NCBI GenBank assembly: GCA_046313435.1
Contig: JBKBYG010000014.1
Location: 1-37,606 of the forward strand
Direction: 5' to 3'
From: JBKBYG01 sp046313435
GTDB lineage: Bacteria > Pseudomonadota > Alphaproteobacteria > Rickettsiales > Arcanibacteraceae
DNA: 37,606 bases
How positions within the stretch are numbered: position 1 is the first letter of the stretch; every line of letters begins with the position of its first letter. Below are positions 35,440 through 37,606 of this stretch, piece after piece. The translations under genes were made by a program, and so were the position numbers. The notes below the pieces were generated by a model. It had not been told where the DNA came from. It searched no databases and was given only the letters and a program-made list of their open reading frames with translations.

Positions 35440-35463
35440 TTATTTAATCTCCAAATTTCAAAA

Positions 35464-36198
35464 TTATACTATAGAACTAATATCAAGATTAATAGAAGCA
35501 CCCATAGTCGAGCTTAAATAAATCCTTTTTAAATATGTGCCTTTAGCTCCTGTAGGCCTTGCTTTAACAACAGCATTAACTAAAGCAACTAAATTTTCTT
35601 TCAATTTCTCACTTGCGAAACTAATTTTACCAAAAGCCGCATGGACAATACCAGCTTTTTCAACTCTGAACTCTACTTGTCCTGCTTTAGCTGCTTTAAC
35701 TGCATCAGCAATATTGACAGTAACAGTACCTAATTTAGGATTTGGCATTAAACCTTTTGGTCCTAATATTTTAGCCACCTTTCCCACAATGCTCATCATA
35801 TCAGGAGTAGCTATCATTACATCAAAGTTAATATTTCCTGATTCAATTTGTTCAATTAAATCTTCTGCACCAACTATATCAGCGCCAGCTTTTTTACCTT
35901 CTTCTTGTTTTTCTGCTTTAGTTAACACTGCAACCTTAACTGTTTTACCAGTTCCATTAGGCATTTGAACCATTCCTCTGACCATTTGATCAGAATGTTT
36001 TGGATCAACTCCTAGCTGCATTGCCACCTCAACTGTTTCATCAAATTTTACTTTTGAATCTTTAATTAATTCTAATGCTTCATCAATATTATAAAATCTT
36101 TCATTATTAATATTTTCTCTAGCAGCTCTAATTCTTTTACCACCTTTAATTTTTAAAGAACTATTTTCATTTTTTTTCTTAGAGTTTACTTTAATCAT
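35464..36198 (-). CDS. rplA: 50S ribosomal protein L1
   Basis: 244 residues from the ATG at 36198. A longer frame from 36225 would overlap rplK by 23 bases. The 36198 start has AGGAG 9 bases upstream, inside the rplK end, and follows the rplK stop by 4 bases. L1 hallmarks are KFDETVEVAMQLGVDPKHSD, VRGMVQMPNGTGKTVKVAV and ILGPKGLMPNPKLGTVT. The protein forms the mobile L1 stalk at the E site and often represses its own operon. The Lys-rich first 20 residues (KVNSKKKNENSSLKIKGGKR) make a slightly extended N-terminus. Confidence 0.97.
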   Translation of the reverse strand: MIKVNSKKKNENSSLKIKGGKRIRAARENINNERFYNIDEALELIKDSKVKFDETVEVAMQLGVDPKHSDQMVRGMVQMPNGTGKTVKVAVLTKAEKQEEGKKAGADIVGAEDLIEQIESGNINFDVMIATPDMMSIVGKVAKILGPKGLMPNPKLGTVTVNIADAVKAAKAGQVEFRVEKAGIVHAAFGKISFASEKLKENLVALVNAVVKARPTGAKGTYLKRIYLSSTMGASINLDISSIV

Positions 36199-36202
36199 TT
36201 TA

Positions 36203-36649
36203 TTATGCTCCTGACTCTTCATCAATTACCTCAATCCCCATCGATTTTGCACTTCCAATAATCATTTGACACGCCGCGTCTAGATCATTAGCATTTAAAT
36301 CTTGCATCTTTTTATCTGCAATTTCTTTAATTTGCTTCATTGTAACCGAACCAACTGTTGCTTTTTTACCTACTTCACTTGAGCCCTTTGTTATCTGGGC
36401 AGCTTTTTTTAGGAAGTATGTATTAGGCGGAGTCTTTGTAACAAATTCAAAACTTTTGTCAGCAAATGCAGTGATTACAGTTGGCAAAGGAATGCCTGGC
36501 TCAAGAGCTTGAGTTCTAGCATTGAAAGATTTACAAAACTCCATGATATTTAACCCTCTTTGCCCCAATGCTGGACCAATAGGGGGAGATGGATTTGCTT
36601 TTCCTGCAGGAATTTGAAGCTTAATAAATCCAATAATTTTTTTTGCCAT
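36203..36649 (-). CDS. rplK: 50S ribosomal protein L11
   Basis: 148 residues. The start IGFIKLQIPAGKANPSPPIG and PALGQRGLNIMEFCKSFNAR are the diagnostic L11 N-terminal domain, and the C-terminal 23S-binding domain ends SAKSMGIEVIDEE. It forms the GTPase-associated centre with 23S rRNA. It is separated from nusG by 16 bases, and its 3' end carries the rplA ribosome-binding site. Confidence 0.99.
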   Translation of the reverse strand: MAKKIIGFIKLQIPAGKANPSPPIGPALGQRGLNIMEFCKSFNARTQALEPGIPLPTVITAFADKSFEFVTKTPPNTYFLKKAAQITKGSSEVGKKATVGSVTMKQIKEIADKKMQDLNANDLDAACQMIIGSAKSMGIEVIDEESGA

Positions 36650-36665
36650 TTTTTATCCTTACTAT

Positions 36666-37205
36666 TTAAACTTTTGTAATTTGTATATATTCAAGCTCAA
36701 CCGGAGTTGATCTACCAAATATAGAGACTGAAACTTTCAGTCTTGATTTTTCTTCGTCGATCTCTTCCACTACACCAATAAATGATTCGAACGGACCGTC
36801 TATTATTTTTACTGATTCACCAATCTCATAGTTAACAGAATGTCTTGCAGATCCTGCAGTTTCTTCTATTTGTTTAAAGATCCTCTTAACTTCGTTTTCA
36901 GGTACAGGTTGTGGTTTTCCATTCGGACCTAAAAACCCTTTTACGTTTGCTATATTTTTAACTAAATGCCAGGTTTCATCATTCATTTTCATTTTAATTA
37001 AAATATAACTTGGCAGAACTTTTTTTTCTGCGGTAACTTTTTGCCCTCTACGTATTTCTATTACTTCTTGCACAGGTACAATTATTTGTTCAAATGAATC
37101 TAATAAACTTTTCTTTTCTGCTTGTTTACGTATAGCTTCAGTAACTCTTTTCTCTGAACCCGAAAAAATCTGAACTATATACCAACAATACTGCTCTGCA
37201 CTCAC
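36666..37205 (-). CDS. nusG: transcription termination/antitermination factor NusG
   Basis: 179 residues with a GTG start; AGGAG lies 9 bases upstream. The NGN domain is at the N-terminus (WYIVQIFSGSEKRVTEAIR), with LPSYILIKMKMND and VKGFLGPNGKPQPVPENE. The C-terminal KOW domain reads GESVKIIDGPFESFIGVVEE. NusG binds RNA polymerase and links it to Rho or the ribosome. It lies 12 bases after secE. Confidence 0.98.
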   Translation of the reverse strand: MSAEQYCWYIVQIFSGSEKRVTEAIRKQAEKKSLLDSFEQIIVPVQEVIEIRRGQKVTAEKKVLPSYILIKMKMNDETWHLVKNIANVKGFLGPNGKPQPVPENEVKRIFKQIEETAGSARHSVNYEIGESVKIIDGPFESFIGVVEEIDEEKSRLKVSVSIFGRSTPVELEYIQITKV

Positions 37206-37217
37206 TAAAATTATCTC

Positions 37218-37409
37218 CTAAACATTTAAAATAATTTGTATACCATAATGTATAAATGTATCAAGTACTAAAAAAAACAATGCTGTTATTAATACAATAA
37301 CAAAAATCATAAGAGAAGAAGATATTACTTCTTTCTTACTTGGCCAAGAAATTTTGACAGATTCTTGTTTTACTTGCTCAATAAATGTAATTATTTTATT
37401 TTTTTTCAT
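37218..37409 (-). CDS. secE: preprotein translocase subunit SecE
   Basis: 63 residues, the short one-TM form typical outside the gammaproteobacteria. FIEQVKQESVKISWPSKKEV is the conserved amphipathic helix, followed by one membrane segment (about 31-58). It stabilises SecY in the Sec translocon. The start lies 24 bases after the 3' end of tRNA-Trp, so it is probably produced from the tuf-tRNA transcript by processing. Confidence 0.97.
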   Translation of the reverse strand: MKKNKIITFIEQVKQESVKISWPSKKEVISSSLMIFVIVLITALFFLVLDTFIHYGIQIILNV

Positions 37410-37433
37410 CTAAACTTAACAATTTATAATTCA

Positions 37434-37509
37434 TGGCAGGAGCGAGAGGAATCGAACCCCCAACCCCCGGTTTTGGAGACCGGTGCTCTACCAATTGAGC
37501 TACACTCCT
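37434..37509 (-). tRNA. tRNA-Trp (anticodon CCA)
   Basis: 76 nt including an encoded CCA end. The 7-bp acceptor stem (AGGAGTG with CGCTCCT, one G-U), D arm (GCTC-GAGC), anticodon arm (CCGGT-CTCCAAA-ACCGG) and T arm (loop TTCGATT) fold as a cloverleaf. The discriminator base is G, as expected for Trp. It lies between tuf and secE. Confidence 0.97.
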
Positions 37510-37548
37510 AAACTGCGAACACTTCACAATTCAAACCTAATAGAAGAG

Positions 37549-37606
37549 TTATTTAACAATTTTAGCTACTACACCGGCGCCGACAGTTCTACCACCTTCA
37601 CGAATA
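37549..37606 (-). CDS. tuf: elongation factor Tu, C-terminal end (truncated by window edge)
   Basis: The last 18 codons and stop are present. They read IREGGRTVGAGVVAKIVK, the invariant C-terminus of EF-Tu domain 3. The gene runs off the right edge. It is followed 39 bases later by tRNA-Trp on the same strand, consistent with a tuf-tRNA-secE-nusG transcript. Confidence 0.95.
   Translation of the reverse strand, partial: IREGGRTVGAGVVAKIVK

Noticed and set aside
1..37606. CRISPR arrays, toxin-antitoxin pairs, phage genes, rRNA
   Set aside because: No regularly spaced repeats, paired small genes, phage structural genes or rRNA sequence were seen.

Overview
The window is AT-rich, densely packed bacterial DNA. 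The gene content points to an alphaproteobacterium of the order Rickettsiales, most likely a Rickettsiaceae-like intracellular symbiont. The signs are: an ISC iron-sulfur cluster (hscA, fdx); a 1.6-kDa-scale (about 1620-residue) NAD-glutamate dehydrogenase of the large bacterial type; a phasin plus a polyhydroxyalkanoate synthase-like enzyme; an ankyrin-repeat protein; a DUF2706-like mini-lipoprotein; several decaying genes; and tuf next to tRNA-Trp and secE ahead of the nusG-rplKAJL-rpoBC block, an arrangement I associate with Rickettsia. Retained rpe and ispH suggest a metabolism somewhat less reduced than in the classical pathogenic rickettsiae. The order-level placement is inference from gene content, not from a search.

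Layout. 1-2482: the 3' end of hscA, an oppositely oriented J-domain protein gene, then fdx. A perfect 29-bp AT-only palindrome lies between the J-protein gene and fdx. 2489-4931: a tight plus-strand run of a membrane-anchored DUF2125-like protein, a RutE-type nitroreductase and a TPR lipoprotein. 4938-5315: a small Gly/Gln/His-rich orphan. 5499-7861: rpe overlapping yraN, converging on yggT-ispH (minus strand), with a roughly 150-bp element bounded by inverted repeats in the gap. 8040-9068: the ankyrin protein. 9094-11980: a polyhydroxyalkanoate (PHA)-related group (PhaC-like synthase, gloB, a one-TM protein, a phasin) with recognisable promoters and terminators. 12121-18451: mnmE and gdhB, divergently transcribed.

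18464-25845 is the accessory and decaying part: a PqaA-family protein, a SulP transporter, an orphan protein, a proline iminopeptidase broken by one amber codon, an APH-fold kinase, a histidine-phosphatase pseudogene and a small lipoprotein. 25982-37606 is the conserved transcription/translation block on the minus strand, read tuf - tRNA-Trp - secE - nusG - rplK - rplA - rplJ - rplL - (hairpin and new promoter) - rpoB - rpoC - terminator.

I found no CRISPR array, phage module, toxin-antitoxin pair, intact insertion sequence or obviously new multi-gene system. The most distinctive observations are the J-protein gene splitting hscA from fdx beside a long AT palindrome, the inverted-repeat element at the ispH stop codon, the Trp-to-amber iminopeptidase, and the orphan proteins at 4938-5315 and 21995-22843.
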